Positions 35,773 to 44,230 of a stretch of 64,000 nt of DNA are shown piece by piece; position 1 is the stretch's first letter, and every line of letters begins with the position of its first letter. The stretch is taken from contig NZ_JAODNK010000097.1 in assembly GCF_025465275.1 (NCBI RefSeq), forward strand, positions 22,456 through 86,455. The letters are read 5' to 3'. The notes beneath the pieces were generated by a model. The model was not told the origin of the DNA and ran no database searches. It saw nothing but the letters and a program-made list of their open reading frames with translations. Made by a program: the position numbers and the translations under genes. Source of the DNA: Nocardia sp. (GTDB taxonomy: Bacteria > Actinomycetota > Actinomycetes > Mycobacteriales > Mycobacteriaceae).

Positions 35773-35810
35773 GACTGCCTCCTCGGTAGCGGTACTGATC
35801 TTATCCAAAA

Positions 35811-35828
35811 CAAAGTATATACACATAC
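35811..35828. promoter_or_regulatory. AT-rich island motif (site l)
   Basis: CAAAGTATATACACATAC, upstream of the GntR gene. It corresponds to site e of the other GntR gene. Confidence 0.5.
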
Positions 35829-35888
35829 AGTTGACCGTTTGTTACCTGCACGAAAACTGCGCCACGTGCACACCCCTTGCAGGATGAA

Positions 35889-35905
35889 TGTATAAAGTAT
35901 ATAAC
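35889..35905. promoter_or_regulatory. AT-rich island motif (site m)
   Basis: TGTATAAAGTATATAAC, facing the SDR operon at 35957; second copy in the same divergent region. Confidence 0.6.
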
Positions 35906-35956
35906 AGCAATGGTCAATGGCGCGCCACGCGCCACCACTGATCACAAGGAGGACTG

Positions 35957-36838
35957 GTGGGATCGGCTTTACGCGGGCGCACCATCGTCATGTCGGGCGG
36001 AAGTCGCGGTATCGGGTTGGCCATTCTGGTGGCGGCCGCGCGCGAGGGCGCCAACGCGGTACTGCTGGCGAAGACCGATACGCCGGATGCTCGATTGCCG
36101 GGCACGGTACATACAGCCGTATCCGCGATAGCGGCCGCGGGTGGTCACGCGGTAGGCGTGATCGGGGACGTCCGCGACGAAGCGGATGTCGAGCGGGCGG
36201 TCGCCACCGCCGTGGAGCGGTTCGGTGGCGTCGATATCTGCATCAACAACGCCGGGGCGATCAACAAGGCAGGCACGCTCGAATTGCCACTCAAACGGTT
36301 CGATCTGATGCAGCAGGTCAATGTCCGAGGGACCTACCTCCTCACCCGGGCATGTCTCCCCCATCTGCGGCAGTCGGATCATGCGCATGTACTCAGCCTG
36401 TCGCCGCCGCTGAATCTGGCGCCGCACTGGCTCGGCCAATTTCCCGCCTACACCATGTCGAAGTACGCGATGACATTGCTGACCCTCGGGTGGGCGGCGG
36501 AATTCGCGGCCAACAAGATCGCCTCCGACTGCCTGTGGCCGCAAACCCGGATCGCGACCGCGGTCATCGGAATGCTGGGTGGCCCAGACGCCTTGGCGCG
36601 CAGTCGAAGCCCCGAGATCATGGCGGACGCGGCGGTTCACCTGCTCGCGCAATCCCCCACTGCCGGAACAGGTCGCACGCTTCTGGACGTCGAAGTGCTC
36701 GCCGCGGCCGGAGTAACGGATTTCGCGAAGTATGGCGGCGGCACCGACCCGACCCTCGACTTGTATGTCGACCCGCCCGGGGAAAGCCTCTCGGGCACAA
36801 CTGATATCGATACGGAACGAAAGTGGATCGAACGATGA
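35957..36838 (+). CDS. Short-chain dehydrogenase (HSDL2-like)
   Basis: 293 residues: IVMSGGSRGIGLAILVAAAR, a LLAKTD segment and long insert typical of HSDL2-type SDRs, INNAGAINKAGTLELPLKRF, LSLSPPLNL, and YTMSKYAMTLL with the Tyr and Lys. Start GTG 35957 has AAGGAGG four bases upstream. First gene of the SDR-SDR-crotonase operon; its stop overlaps the next start (ATGA). Confidence 0.88.
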   Translation: MGSALRGRTIVMSGGSRGIGLAILVAAAREGANAVLLAKTDTPDARLPGTVHTAVSAIAAAGGHAVGVIGDVRDEADVERAVATAVERFGGVDICINNAGAINKAGTLELPLKRFDLMQQVNVRGTYLLTRACLPHLRQSDHAHVLSLSPPLNLAPHWLGQFPAYTMSKYAMTLLTLGWAAEFAANKIASDCLWPQTRIATAVIGMLGGPDALARSRSPEIMADAAVHLLAQSPTAGTGRTLLDVEVLAAAGVTDFAKYGGGTDPTLDLYVDPPGESLSGTTDIDTERKWIER

Positions 36839-37587
36839 CCAAACGTACTGCGATCGTCACCGGCGGCGCCCGTGGCATCGGCGCGGCCGTTGCCTACCGA
36901 CTCGCCGCGGATGGGATGTCCGTGGCGGTGCTCGACCTGGACGAGGCCGGCGCGAAAAACACCGCGGAAGCAATCCGTGCCGACGGCGGCCGGGCCGCCG
37001 CGATCACGGCGGACGTGACCGACGCCGCCTCGGTGGAACTTGCCGTCGGGCGGGTGGCGCAAGAGTTGGGCCCACCGACCGTTGTTGTCAACAACGCGGG
37101 CGTGACCCGGGACAACCTGTTGTTCAAGATGACCGAAGAGGACTGGGACACAGTGCTTGCCGTGCACCTGCGCGGCGCCTTCCTGGTGACCCGGACAGCG
37201 CAGAAGTACATGGTCGAAGCCAAGTTCGGCCGGATTGTCAGCATCTCTTCGACGTCCGCGCTGGGCAACCGCGGCCAGGCGAACTATTCCGCCGCCAAGG
37301 CCGGGATCCAGGGGCTCACCAAGACACTGGCGCTCGAACTGGGCAAGTTCGGCGTCACCGCAAACTCGATTGCACCGGGTTTCATCGAGACCGAAATGAC
37401 GAGGGCCACAGCGGAGCGACTGGGAATCGGGTTCGAGGAGTACAAGACCGAGCGTGCCGCGGCAATCCCGGTCGCGCGAGTTGGACGACCGGAGGACATC
37501 GCACATTTGGCCTCCTACCTGGTCAGCGACGGGGCGGGTTTTGTTTCGGGTCAGGTGATCTATGCCGCCGGCGGACCCAAGGGCTGA
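36835..37587 (+). CDS. Short-chain dehydrogenase (FabG/3-oxoacyl reductase-like)
   Basis: A 250-residue classical SDR: AIVTGGARGIGAAVAYRLA, VLDLDEAGA (acidic, NAD-preferring), VVNNAGVTRDNLLFKMTEED, SISSTSALGNRGQANYSAAK and IAPGFIETEMTR. It is a textbook FabG-like sequence and, by context, probably a hydroxyacyl-CoA dehydrogenase. It overlaps the previous gene by four bases and the next by 26, so the three are translationally coupled. Confidence 0.92.
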   Translation: MTKRTAIVTGGARGIGAAVAYRLAADGMSVAVLDLDEAGAKNTAEAIRADGGRAAAITADVTDAASVELAVGRVAQELGPPTVVVNNAGVTRDNLLFKMTEEDWDTVLAVHLRGAFLVTRTAQKYMVEAKFGRIVSISSTSALGNRGQANYSAAKAGIQGLTKTLALELGKFGVTANSIAPGFIETEMTRATAERLGIGFEEYKTERAAAIPVARVGRPEDIAHLASYLVSDGAGFVSGQVIYAAGGPKG

Positions 37588-38464
37588 CACGGGTGCGCCG
37601 GTCGCCGAGCATGTGCTCGCCGAACAGCGCGGTCCGGTCCTTGTCTTGACGCTGAACCGCCCGGACCGCCTCAATGCGCTGACCCCACTGATGGCCGAGC
37701 AACTGATGGCCGCATTCGACCGCGCCGACGCCGACGATTCGGTGCGGGTGGTCGTGATCACTGGCAGCGGACGCGGATTCTGCGCCGGTGCGGACCTCGG
37801 CTCGGGCCCCGATCGGTTCAACTACGACGATCCGGCCAATCATCGCGACCTCGGTGGTATCGCGTCGCTGCGGATTTTCGAGGCACTCAAGCCGGTCATC
37901 GCGGCGTTCAACGGCCCGGCCGTCGGTGCGGGGATCACGATGATGCTTGCAGCGGATATCCGATTGGCTTCCACGACAGCGAAATTCGGTTTCGTTTTCG
38001 CGCGCCGTGGAATCGTGCTCGAATCCGCGTCGAGCTGGTTTCTGCCGCGCCTGGTCGGAATCAGTCGGGCCATGGAGTGGGCGAGCACCGGCCGAGTCTT
38101 CGGGGCCGACGAGGCGCTCGAGGCCGGGCTCGTGCGCTCGGTGCACGAGCCCGGCGCGCTATTGCCGGCCGCTCTCGACCTGGCCGAGGAGATTGCCGCC
38201 AATACGGCACCCGTGTCGGTTGCATTGAACCGGCAGATGCTGTGGCGGATGCTCGGCGCCGACCATCCGATGGCCGCTCATGAACTCGATTCCCGCGCCA
38301 TGGGTTCGCGGGGGCGGTCAGCTGATGCCAGGGAAGGTATCAGCGCGTTCCTCGAGAAGCGAGCAGCAGCGTTTCCCGATCGAGTTTCGGCCGATTTGCC
38401 CGAGTTCTACCCTTGGTGGCCGGAACGTCCGTTCACCCCACTGGGCGCTATCCGAGCTCTTTGA
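37562..38464 (+). CDS. Crotonase (enoyl-CoA hydratase/isomerase) family protein
   Basis: 300 residues: VLTLNRPDRLNALTPLMAE, FCAGADLGSG, FNGPAVGAGITMMLAADIRL, FARRGIVLESASSWFLPRLVG. Hydratase glutamates are absent (T at the first position, F at the second), but E in VLESASS may replace them. The C-terminus is extended by ~25 residues (DLPEFYPWWPERPFTPLG). ATG 37562 is used although it overlaps the SDR. A later start near 37613 is possible. Confidence 0.87.
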   Translation: MPPADPRADTGAPVAEHVLAEQRGPVLVLTLNRPDRLNALTPLMAEQLMAAFDRADADDSVRVVVITGSGRGFCAGADLGSGPDRFNYDDPANHRDLGGIASLRIFEALKPVIAAFNGPAVGAGITMMLAADIRLASTTAKFGFVFARRGIVLESASSWFLPRLVGISRAMEWASTGRVFGADEALEAGLVRSVHEPGALLPAALDLAEEIAANTAPVSVALNRQMLWRMLGADHPMAAHELDSRAMGSRGRSADAREGISAFLEKRAAAFPDRVSADLPEFYPWWPERPFTPLGAIRAL

Positions 38465-38525
38465 CCCCGCGCCGGTAGTGTTCATCGCCACCAACTCCTG
38501 CAATGGCGCAGGTACCTGAACTGTT

Positions 38526-38541
38526 GTATATATTATATATG
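38526..38541. promoter_or_regulatory. AT-rich island motif (site n)
   Basis: GTATATATTATATATG, about 95 bases upstream of the metallo-beta-lactamase-fold gene. Confidence 0.55.
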
Positions 38542-38636
38542 ATTTCAGATTGCTCGAGTTATCGGTCCAGCTCCCGGGGCTGTGCAGCAACAGCCGCGCA
38601 ACGGGATCTGGCGGTAGTGCGGATCGGTTGCCAACG

Positions 38637-39800
38637 ATGACCTCCGACGCCATCGACATCGACATCGACAAGTCCGCGATCACGGTCACCGGAACCCAGC
38701 AACACGAGGCTTGGCGAAGCCGAGCGATGCCGCCGGTCGAGCAGATCGCGGGCGGAATCTGGTCGATCCCGGTGCCCTTCCCGGACAATCCGCTGCGATA
38801 CACCCTGACCTACCTGGTTCCGGGCAAGCAGGGTGTGGTGGTTGTCGATCCCGGTTGGCAATCCGAGGACGGGTGGCAGGCACTGGTCGACGGGCTCCGG
38901 ACGGCCGACATCGGGATCGACGACATCGTGGGCATCGTCGCGACACACGTGCATGCCGATCACCACGGGCTGTCCGGACGCCTTCGCGAGGCATCCGGCG
39001 CGTGGGTCGCGATGCATCCAGCGGAGCGCGATTCGCTGCCCGCGCGCATCGAGCAGGCGCGGTCCGAACCGGAGGGCTCCCGTGAACGGGTCGCCCGCTT
39101 GATGCGCATTGCCGGAACGCCGGAGTCGGCGATCAACACATTTCTCGAGCAATTCGACAAACTCGACGGCCCTAATGTCGCGGAACTGATCGAGCCCGAT
39201 GTACTGCTGGAGGACGGCGACTCCGTCCCGCTCCCCGGTCGGCAGCTCTTTGCGCTGTGGACGCCCGGACACACTCCGGGACATGTGTGCCTGCGGGAGC
39301 CGGATGCGCGCGTGTTGATAACCGGAGACCATATGCTGCCCCGGATCACGCCGAGTGTCGGTCTCGCGCCGGGCGCTATCGGATCACCGTTGCCGCGGTT
39401 TCTCAACTCACTCAGCCGAGTCGCACAGTACGACGATCACGAGGCCCTGCCGGCGCACGAGTACCGATTCCGCGGGATTGCGGCCCGCTCGGTGCAGTTG
39501 CAAGAACATCATTTTCAACGCTGTCGCGAAATCGCCGCCGCTGTCGACGAACTGGGAACACCGACGATCTGGCAGATCGCGGAACGGATAACGTGGTCGC
39601 GCCCGTGGGCCGAGGTCGGTCGAATGCAGGTGGCCGCGCTTGTCGAAACAATGGCCCACACAACGCATCTGGTAGAGGAACGGGAACTCGGGTGGCTATC
39701 GCCCGGTGGATTGACCGGCGATGTTCAACCGGCTCGGCTGCGGCGAGTCCGACGAACCGATTCCGAGGAACGGCCGATCGGCGAAGGTCTCCACAGGTAG
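38637..39800 (+). CDS. Metallo-beta-lactamase-fold hydrolase
   Basis: 387 residues. Seen: the metal motif HVHADHHG near residue 105, DPGW before it, and the third-histidine segment TPGHTPGHVCL with LITGDHML after it. A C-terminal extension of about 100 residues, mostly helical, follows the AHEYRFRG segment, as in thioesterase/glyoxalase II-like hydrolases with a winged C-terminal domain. It may hydrolyse a CoA thioester or lactone in the pathway. Start ATG 38637 has only a weak ribosome site, and ATG at 38727 is an alternative. Confidence 0.85.
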   Translation: MTSDAIDIDIDKSAITVTGTQQHEAWRSRAMPPVEQIAGGIWSIPVPFPDNPLRYTLTYLVPGKQGVVVVDPGWQSEDGWQALVDGLRTADIGIDDIVGIVATHVHADHHGLSGRLREASGAWVAMHPAERDSLPARIEQARSEPEGSRERVARLMRIAGTPESAINTFLEQFDKLDGPNVAELIEPDVLLEDGDSVPLPGRQLFALWTPGHTPGHVCLREPDARVLITGDHMLPRITPSVGLAPGAIGSPLPRFLNSLSRVAQYDDHEALPAHEYRFRGIAARSVQLQEHHFQRCREIAAAVDELGTPTIWQIAERITWSRPWAEVGRMQVAALVETMAHTTHLVEERELGWLSPGGLTGDVQPARLRRVRRTDSEERPIGEGLHR

Positions 39801-39838
39801 CCGGCAGCGCCCCGTTGCTCAGCCCGTTCAACTGTCTT

Positions 39839-39852
39839 ATAGTAACCGCTAT
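39839..39852. promoter_or_regulatory. Second island palindrome in the MarR promoter
   Basis: ATAGTAACCGCTAT, 21 bases upstream of the MarR start at 39873. The position suggests MarR autoregulation, making MarR the best candidate to bind all five copies. Confidence 0.6.
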
Positions 39853-39872
39853 ATCTAATACGGAGTGTGGAT

Positions 39873-40328
39873 GTGTCAGTGTCACCCGATACGGCGCAGG
39901 GCTTGATCAAGGAGCTCTACCTGATGGGCCGGGCAATCCGCATCGCACTCCAGCACCCGGAGGAACGGCAGCTGCTGCCCGGGGGCACCGGAATACTGGG
40001 CACCCTCGAAGTCAGGGGCCCGTGCCGACAAGTAGATCTGGTCGAGGAGCTGGTCATCGGCCCGTCGGCGCTGAGTAGGCATGTCACGGAATTGGTCAGC
40101 GCCGGATACATCCGCCGGCACAGCGATCCCGGCGATCGGCGGGCCAGCCTCATCGTGGTCACCGAAACAGGACGTGAGCTGCTGGGGCGGATTCGACTGT
40201 CGAGGTCGCGGCGTCTGCAGTCGGCCCTCGATGCTTGGACCGAGGCCGAGGCCGAACAAGCACGAGTGTTGATCCAGAAGCTCAGAAACTCCTTGGCCGC
40301 CCATGCTCACCGCACCAACGGCCGGTGA
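39873..40328 (+). CDS. MarR-family regulator 1
   Basis: A 151-residue winged-helix regulator: VDLVEELVIGPSALSRHVTE recognition region, then AGYIRRHSDPGDRRASLIVV wing with the DRR signature of MarR proteins. Start GTG 39873, GGAG seven bases upstream; an earlier in-frame GTG at 39867 is too close. It is followed two bases later by a second MarR gene. Its own promoter has an ATAGTA-NNN-GCTAT site. Confidence 0.9.
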   Translation: MSVSPDTAQGLIKELYLMGRAIRIALQHPEERQLLPGGTGILGTLEVRGPCRQVDLVEELVIGPSALSRHVTELVSAGYIRRHSDPGDRRASLIVVTETGRELLGRIRLSRSRRLQSALDAWTEAEAEQARVLIQKLRNSLAAHAHRTNGR

Positions 40329-40330
40329 GC

Positions 40331-40768
40331 ATGGACAAGTCCACTCACCTGATCGAGTTCGAGATGATGCTGCTCGGCCGATCCCGCCTGACCGCGCGTG
40401 CTATCCGCGGAGCCGATCGCCTCGATCGCAGCTGGTACGCATTGCTGTATCGGCTCATCATGGGCGGGCCCATGTCCATCGGACAGCTCAGTGACGCAAT
40501 GGGTTTGGATACCTCGACTGTCAACCGGCAATCCGCAGCAATGCTGCGCGCCGGACTGGTGAACCGGATCCCGGACCCAGCCGGCGCGATCGCGCGCAAA
40601 TTACGGATCACGGCCGAGGGCGAGCGCCGTTTGGAAGCGGACCGGACGGACAGCGTGCGCGCGCTGGAGGACATCCTGGCGGACTGGTCATCCGAAGATG
40701 TGGCAGCATTCGCGGAGTATCTGAAGCGGTTCAACTCCGATATCGAACAGCGGCACGGGCGTCCATAG
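40331..40768 (+). CDS. MarR-family regulator 2
   Basis: A 145-residue winged-helix protein: GQLSDAMGLDTSTVNRQSAA recognition helix, AGLVNRIPDPAGAIARKLRI wing. The wing lacks the DRR signature. It may heterodimerise with the MarR encoded two bases upstream. The 3' neighbour is the convergent end of the biosynthetic operon. Confidence 0.88.
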   Translation: MDKSTHLIEFEMMLLGRSRLTARAIRGADRLDRSWYALLYRLIMGGPMSIGQLSDAMGLDTSTVNRQSAAMLRAGLVNRIPDPAGAIARKLRITAEGERRLEADRTDSVRALEDILADWSSEDVAAFAEYLKRFNSDIEQRHGRP

Positions 40769-40890
40769 CCGCGCCCGGGCAGAACTGAAGGGTTTCGGGG
40801 TAGCGGACAGTGAATCGCGACCGCATGTCTGTGAAATCCGCGCCGCTCGGCCAGGAGACGGCCAGTGCCTTTGATTCGATCACCTCGTGC

Positions 40891-43800
40891 CTATAAGCGC
40901 CGGAGGATCCGGTCGACCAGGTCGGGTGCGGCGCCGAGATAGTTCTCAGCGCGCAGCAGATCCTCGATCTCCTCGACGGTGAGGTGAGTCGTGATCTGCG
41001 CGTCTGAGGCCAGCACCTCGGCGAGGGGCCGATTTTGGGCCTGTGCCTCGCAGCACGCGGTTTGCAGGGTCTTTTTCGCCACCGTTTTGCCTAGGACCGG
41101 GGAGAGCCGGGTGGACAATCGTTCGGAGACCAGCTGTCCTCCGGTCATGGCCAGGTTGTCGGTCATCCGGTCGGTGTCGGCGGTCAGGCCGGCGGCCAAC
41201 TCCGCGGCAGTGTGTGCCGCCCCGCCGACCAGATTCAGGCATTCGCGCAGTGGCTGCCATTCGGCGTGCCATGCACCAGCGGAACGTTCGTCCTCGGCGA
41301 GGAGTGCGCCGAACAAGATGGAAACCAGCGCGGGCACCTGCAGTGCGGCGGTCCGGATCAGGGTGCTCAGGACCGGATTATGTTTCTGCGGCATGGCCGA
41401 CGACTCCCCGCGCCCATCGGCAGCCGGCTCGGCTACTTCGGCGATTTCCGTGCGCGACAGCGTGATGACGTCGACGGCGAACTTCCCGAGCATTCCCGAC
41501 GTCAGCGCCAGTACCGCTGCCAGATCGGCGATCGGGGTTCGCAGGGTGTGCCACGGCGCCGACGGCACGGCCAGCGAGAGTTCAGCCGCGAATTCGTCGG
41601 TGAGCCTGTCCATAATCGCGCCGGGCGGCCGCTGGGCCCGGCCGTCACCGGCGCTTTCCGCGCATTCGACATAGGACGCGAGCGTGCCCGCCGCGCCCCC
41701 GAGTTGTACAGGCAGACCAGCCCGGACGCCGACGAGCCGGGCACGGGCATCCAGCAGCCCCTGCATCCAGTTGGCGACTTTCGCACCGAAGGTGGTGGGC
41801 ACCGCATGCATGGCCAGGGTGCGGGCAGCGACCGGTGTATTCCGATGCCGGCGGGCCAGCCGCGCAAGGGAATCGACGGTCGCGTCGAGATCCTCGGTGA
41901 TCATCGCCAGCGCGCGGTCGGCGATCAGCATGGTGGCGGTATCGAGGATGTCCTGGCTGGTCGACCCGTAGTGAACGTAGTCGGCGCTGACCGGATCGAC
42001 CTCGGCCACCGCATCATGCAGCCGTGCCACCAACGCGACCACCGGATTGGCGGCCCGCCGGGACTCGACCGCGAGGGCCCTGGCGTCGAACCGGTGGTCC
42101 CGCACCGCGATCGCGATGTGTTCGGTGACGCCCGCGGGAATGAGACCCGCCCTGGCCTGAGCCCGCGACAGTGCCAGCTCGACATCGACCATGGCGTCGA
42201 TCCAGGCGTCGTCGGACGTGACGGCGGTGATCGGCACGCCCGCGCGGACCGGCGCCAGTAGTCCCCAATCGTTGCTGGCCATAGCGGTACCTTTCTCGGA
42301 GAGTTCGGTCCGCGGACTTTCGCCGGCGGACAGGATGGTACGTGCGAGGCAATCGCTGTCGGCCAGCGTCACCGAATTGACGCCGGGTCGTGGTCCCGCC
42401 GCGGTCACCCACCGAACCGCCTCGGTCGGAACGCCGAGAGCGTGCCGTCGCGGGTGTGTCCGGCCGGTGCCGTCGATGAGGCGGTGCGAACCCGGGATCA
42501 CATCCAATCCGCCGGTGGCATACTCGGCGCCGTCGGGATCGGCGAGCGTGAAGCCGCGGACCTCGCTGCGGCGCAAGAGATTACGCAGCAGCGGGTCGGC
42601 AGTGCGATGCAGGTGTGGTTCGGGCACCCACGCATCGATCAGGTATCGGGCGGTCACGGTCGAGGAGTCGACAGCCCCCGATTCGGTGACGAAACAACGG
42701 GTTTCGGCGTCGACCCGCACCTGCATTCCCGGCCCCACGATCCGCACCGTTCCGGCGCGGATCAGTGCCGCCAACTCGGCAATGCGACGGGCCGGCGGTC
42801 CGATGGACAAGAACGCATTCAACGGCGTGTACCAGCCGTCCAGATCGTCGCGGTACGAGCTGCCGGTGATGCCACCGTGGTCGACGACCAGCCGGACCTC
42901 GTTACGCAGATCCCGCAGCACATCCAGCGCGGCCTTGACGGGACCGTCGACATTGCCCAGCTGCGCGTGGCGTACGTCGGCAGCCATATGCGCGAGCAGC
43001 CAGTCGTGGAACTGCCGCGGGCCGCAATAGTGCCGGCCGCGAGCCGGATCGGCGACGGTGTCCCAGTCCCAGTGTTCGCCGTGCCGCACGCCGAATCGGG
43101 CCAGGACCGCACCGGCCTCCCGCTCGGTCGGGGCCTCCAGATAGCTCTGGCGAAACCGGTGCAGTTCCCGGCTGCTCGTTCGATCGCGAATCAGGGCGGC
43201 GTAGTAGACCGCCTCGACCTCGCGGGCGATCAGCGGCCACACCATGCCCCGAAACGAAACATCGCCGAATCGGCGTGCCCGGTCGCGCAATTCGGCGATC
43301 TTCCCCGAATTCAGGAGCACCGGTTCGTGTCTGCCGTCGATGCCCTTCTGGTTTTCGCCGCGTGCGTGGAACGGGACGCCGCGACGGGACCCGGCGACGA
43401 CGAGCGGTTCCCGCCCGGACGGCATATAGGTCGGTCCGTCGGCGGTCTCGGTGAATCGTCCGCCACGGCCGACGGTCAGAAGGGCAAGGTGGTCGAAGAA
43501 CGTCAGGCCGAGTCCGCGAACGATGACCGCTTCGCCGGCGGGGATTCGGTCGAGATCGACGTCGGCGGCATTCCCCGGCGGGAAGTGGGTCAGCCCGACC
43601 CGACCGGCATTGTCGGCGAGTTCCGCGGGGCCCGGTTCGCTCAGCGCAAGGTGGCCTTGCGTGAGCACGACGGCGTGCAAACCGTGAATGCGCCGGCCGG
43701 AGTCGAGTTCGAGCGCTTGCAGCCCGCCCGGACCGTCCCACATGTCCGTAGCGGTGGCAGTGATCTCCCGCACGCTCACCCGACGGCCGCGGCGACCGCT

Positions 43801-44217
43801 GATCCTCTCGAATGACCACCTCAGGTAGTGGCCACAGAGAGCCCGGCTGGGATAAGAGTCCGGCCCGAGTCGCGCGGCCTCGGCGAGCATGTCCTCGGGT
43901 AGCCCGGCGGAGTTGTCGAAGGCTCGCAGCTCATTCGCCCATTCGTAGAGACTAGGCCCGGCCACCACCGGCCCCTGCATCTGCACCGTCTCATCGGTGA
44001 AGATGCTCACCTGCGCTGCAACGGTATTCATCAACAGATGTGCCGGTTGGTCGGTGCGCCACACGGACCCGGTTCCCACCCGTGTGGAGTCGACGAGCGT
44101 GATCTCGATATCCCGTGCGGGGTCGAATCGATCGACATTGGCACACAGGCGCTCGAATACACTCAGGCCACGCGGTCCCACCCCGACGATTGCGACATGC
44201 AGCATCGTTTTGTCCAT
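40891..44217 (-). CDS. Fusion of CreE-like FAD N-oxygenase and CreD-like nitrosuccinate lyase (putative nitrite-forming enzyme)
   Basis: 1108 residues in one uninterrupted frame. Residues 1-645 are an FAD/NAD(P)-binding monooxygenase-like protein: IVGVGPRGLSVFERL at the N-terminus, VRGLGLTFFDHLALLTVGRG near 240, and RRGVPFHARGENQKGIDGRH near 285. Residues 646-1108 are an aspartase/fumarase-superfamily lyase: HYGSTSQDILDTATML, then the signature ESSAMPQKHNPVLSTLIRTA. In cremeomycin-type pathways CreE oxidises L-aspartate to nitrosuccinate and CreD releases nitrite; here both seem joined. At the junction (42282) an ATG follows GAGAAAGG by seven bases, so the lyase may also be made alone. Start ATG 44217 is 13 bases after the reductase stop; a longer frame runs back into that gene and is unlikely. 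Last gene of the operon. Confidence 0.82.
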   Translation of the reverse strand: MDKTMLHVAIVGVGPRGLSVFERLCANVDRFDPARDIEITLVDSTRVGTGSVWRTDQPAHLLMNTVAAQVSIFTDETVQMQGPVVAGPSLYEWANELRAFDNSAGLPEDMLAEAARLGPDSYPSRALCGHYLRWSFERISGRRGRRVSVREITATATDMWDGPGGLQALELDSGRRIHGLHAVVLTQGHLALSEPGPAELADNAGRVGLTHFPPGNAADVDLDRIPAGEAVIVRGLGLTFFDHLALLTVGRGGRFTETADGPTYMPSGREPLVVAGSRRGVPFHARGENQKGIDGRHEPVLLNSGKIAELRDRARRFGDVSFRGMVWPLIAREVEAVYYAALIRDRTSSRELHRFRQSYLEAPTEREAGAVLARFGVRHGEHWDWDTVADPARGRHYCGPRQFHDWLLAHMAADVRHAQLGNVDGPVKAALDVLRDLRNEVRLVVDHGGITGSSYRDDLDGWYTPLNAFLSIGPPARRIAELAALIRAGTVRIVGPGMQVRVDAETRCFVTESGAVDSSTVTARYLIDAWVPEPHLHRTADPLLRNLLRRSEVRGFTLADPDGAEYATGGLDVIPGSHRLIDGTGRTHPRRHALGVPTEAVRWVTAAGPRPGVNSVTLADSDCLARTILSAGESPRTELSEKGTAMASNDWGLLAPVRAGVPITAVTSDDAWIDAMVDVELALSRAQARAGLIPAGVTEHIAIAVRDHRFDARALAVESRRAANPVVALVARLHDAVAEVDPVSADYVHYGSTSQDILDTATMLIADRALAMITEDLDATVDSLARLARRHRNTPVAARTLAMHAVPTTFGAKVANWMQGLLDARARLVGVRAGLPVQLGGAAGTLASYVECAESAGDGRAQRPPGAIMDRLTDEFAAELSLAVPSAPWHTLRTPIADLAAVLALTSGMLGKFAVDVITLSRTEIAEVAEPAADGRGESSAMPQKHNPVLSTLIRTAALQVPALVSILFGALLAEDERSAGAWHAEWQPLRECLNLVGGAAHTAAELAAGLTADTDRMTDNLAMTGGQLVSERLSTRLSPVLGKTVAKKTLQTACCEAQAQNRPLAEVLASDAQITTHLTVEEIEDLLRAENYLGAAPDLVDRILRRL
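42283..42300 (-). promoter_or_regulatory. Internal ribosome binding site at the oxygenase-lyase junction
   Basis: On the minus strand GAGAAAGGTACCGCT precedes ATG (42282-42280), which opens the lyase domain MASNDWGLL. Spacing is right for translation initiation inside the fused frame. Confidence 0.5.
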
Positions 44218-44230
44218 CGCGCCGGCGGCC

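Noticed and set aside
42442..43815. 457-codon plus-strand open frame
   Set aside because: Lies opposite the oxygenase half of the fusion, whose motifs are clear on the minus strand.
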